This document shows, in pieces, positions 63,506 to 64,000 of a stretch of 64,000 nt of DNA. The notes beneath the pieces are model-generated. The model was not told the origin of the DNA, ran no database searches, and was given only the letters and a program-made list of their open reading frames with translations. A program made the position numbers and the translations under genes. Origin of the DNA: Ptiloglossa arizonensis (lineage: Eukaryota > Arthropoda > Insecta > Hymenoptera > Colletidae); assembly GCF_051014685.1 (NCBI RefSeq), contig NW_027478899.1, positions 310,001 to 374,000 of the forward strand. Reading direction: 5' to 3'. How positions within the stretch are numbered: position 1 is the stretch's first letter; each line of letters starts with the position of its first letter.

Positions 63506-64000
63506 AACGGCCTAGGGGAAAAGTACGCATACCGTTGTAATCGGGCGAGTTTCTACTTTCAGATGCAACAGAAATTTTGCGGATTGGTCAATCCGTTCGC
63601 GAGATATGGCAGTTTGGAGGTAAGAAACGCTTGAGAAACTCAAAATTTTCGCAGTTCTGATGCTCGAAACGAATAACTAGAACGGACTAGGGGAAAAGTA
63701 CGCATACCGTTGTAATCGGGCGAGTTTCTACTTTCAGATGCAACAGAAATTTTGCGGATTGGTCAATCCGTTCGCGAGATATGGCAGTTTGGAGGTAAGA
63801 AACGCTTGAGAAACTCAAAATTTTCGCAGTTCTGATGCTCGAAACGAATAACTAGAACGGCCTAGGGGAAAAGTACGCATACCGTTGTAATCGGGCGAGT
63901 TTCTACTTTCAGATGCAACAGAAATTTTGCGGATTAGTCAATCCGTTCGCGAGATATGGCAGTTTGGAGGTATGAAACGCTTGAGAAACTCAAAATTTTC
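63505..64000 (+). repeat. Array continues: consensus-type monomers to the window edge
   Basis: The last three monomers are close to consensus (GGCCTAGGGG, GGACTAGGGG, GGCCTAGGGG), the last with GATTAGTC and GTATGAAACGC. The array is cut in mid-monomer by the window end, so no flanking sequence is visible. Confidence 0.9.

Larger units (their letters stand above)
1..64000 (+). repeat. Uninterrupted ~175-bp satellite DNA array (about 366 monomers)
   Basis: The anchor GTACGCATACC starts at 4, 179 and 354 and recurs about every 175 bp to 63,873. The distance from 4 to 63,873 is 365 periods minus 6 bp. All monomers read in the same direction, and I saw no inversion, transposon, gene or unique spacer. 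The unit is about 44% GC and rich in CpG. The structure is that of a eukaryotic satellite, and a unit near nucleosome-repeat length with nested higher-order repeats is typical of centromeric or pericentromeric arrays. Centromere location is an inference: nothing in the bases shows kinetochore protein binding. I do not recognise the family. The array runs past both window ends, so its full length is unknown. Confidence 0.98.

Noticed and set aside
1..64000. CRISPR array
   Set aside because: The whole 175-bp unit repeats with no unique spacers, and no cas genes are present.
1..64000. Transposon, LTR or rDNA insertion
   Set aside because: The 175-bp register is continuous throughout. All departures are single-base indels or the 6-bp duplication, which leaves no room for an insertion.
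1..64000. Inverted monomers or an array orientation switch
   Set aside because: The anchor GTACGCATACC and its variants read on the + strand through the whole window, and I found no reverse-complement monomer.
1..64000. Telomeric repeats or a subtelomere junction
   Set aside because: No TTAGGG-, TTTAGGG- or TTAGG-type runs on either strand.

Overview
The window is one uninterrupted tandem array of a satellite DNA. Its unit is about 175 bp, and about 366 units follow each other head to tail, all in the same orientation, from the first base to the last. I found no gene, RNA gene, transposon, inverted monomer, microsatellite interruption or unique sequence. A homogenised satellite of this size, with a unit near nucleosome-repeat length and nested higher-order repeats (HORs), indicates a eukaryotic chromosome, most likely centromeric or pericentromeric heterochromatin. 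I do not recognise the monomer as a named family and cannot assign a species or kingdom. Positions below called 'monomer positions' count from the G of GTACGCAT as 1.

The consensus monomer, read by eye, is about 44% GC and slightly purine-rich on the + strand. It carries 13 CpG, about 1.6 times the number expected from its base composition. Landmarks are GTACGCATACC (1-11), AATCGGGCGAG (18-27), a strongly conserved core from about 24 to 62, a 7-bp-arm dyad CGGATTG-GT-CAATCCG (58-73), TCGCGA (75-80), a 5-bp-arm dyad TTGAG-AAA-CTCAA (109-121), an AAAATTTT tract (120-127) and CCTAGG (164-169). Variation is concentrated at about 81-175 and 1-18. Length is rigid: I count only fifteen monomers that are not 175 bp. 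These are thirteen 1-bp deletions, one 1-bp insertion and one 6-bp duplication, a net of -6 bp over 365 units. They reduce to about seven independent events, because the rest are copies made by segmental duplication.

Layout by duplication structure. 1-14 kb: 9-mer, 3-mer, 19-mer and 5-mer duplications, marked by monomers with GGACTTGGGG and CGGTCGAGAAA. 14-28.4 kb: three rearranged copies of a 24- to 29-mer HOR (4.2-5.1 kb). 28.4-36 kb: 7/8-mer, 4-mer and 9-mer duplications. 36-43.5 kb: a 16-mer duplication containing a 3-mer duplication, plus two dimer tracts. 43.5-47.5 kb: 3-mer and 4-mer duplications. 47.5-52.6 kb: three copies of an 11/13-mer. 52.6-64 kb: 5-mer, 6-mer and 7-mer tracts marked by CTCAAAAGGAATAAC and by GCATGC-bearing monomers. 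Neighbouring copies are more alike than distant ones, as expected from repeated local unequal exchange or replication-based amplification.

The open reading frames present (up to about 98 codons, both strands) are frame readings of the repeat and are not annotated as genes. The interest lies in the satellite itself: its dyads, its conserved core, its retained CpG, its linked variant cassette and the record of nested amplification.
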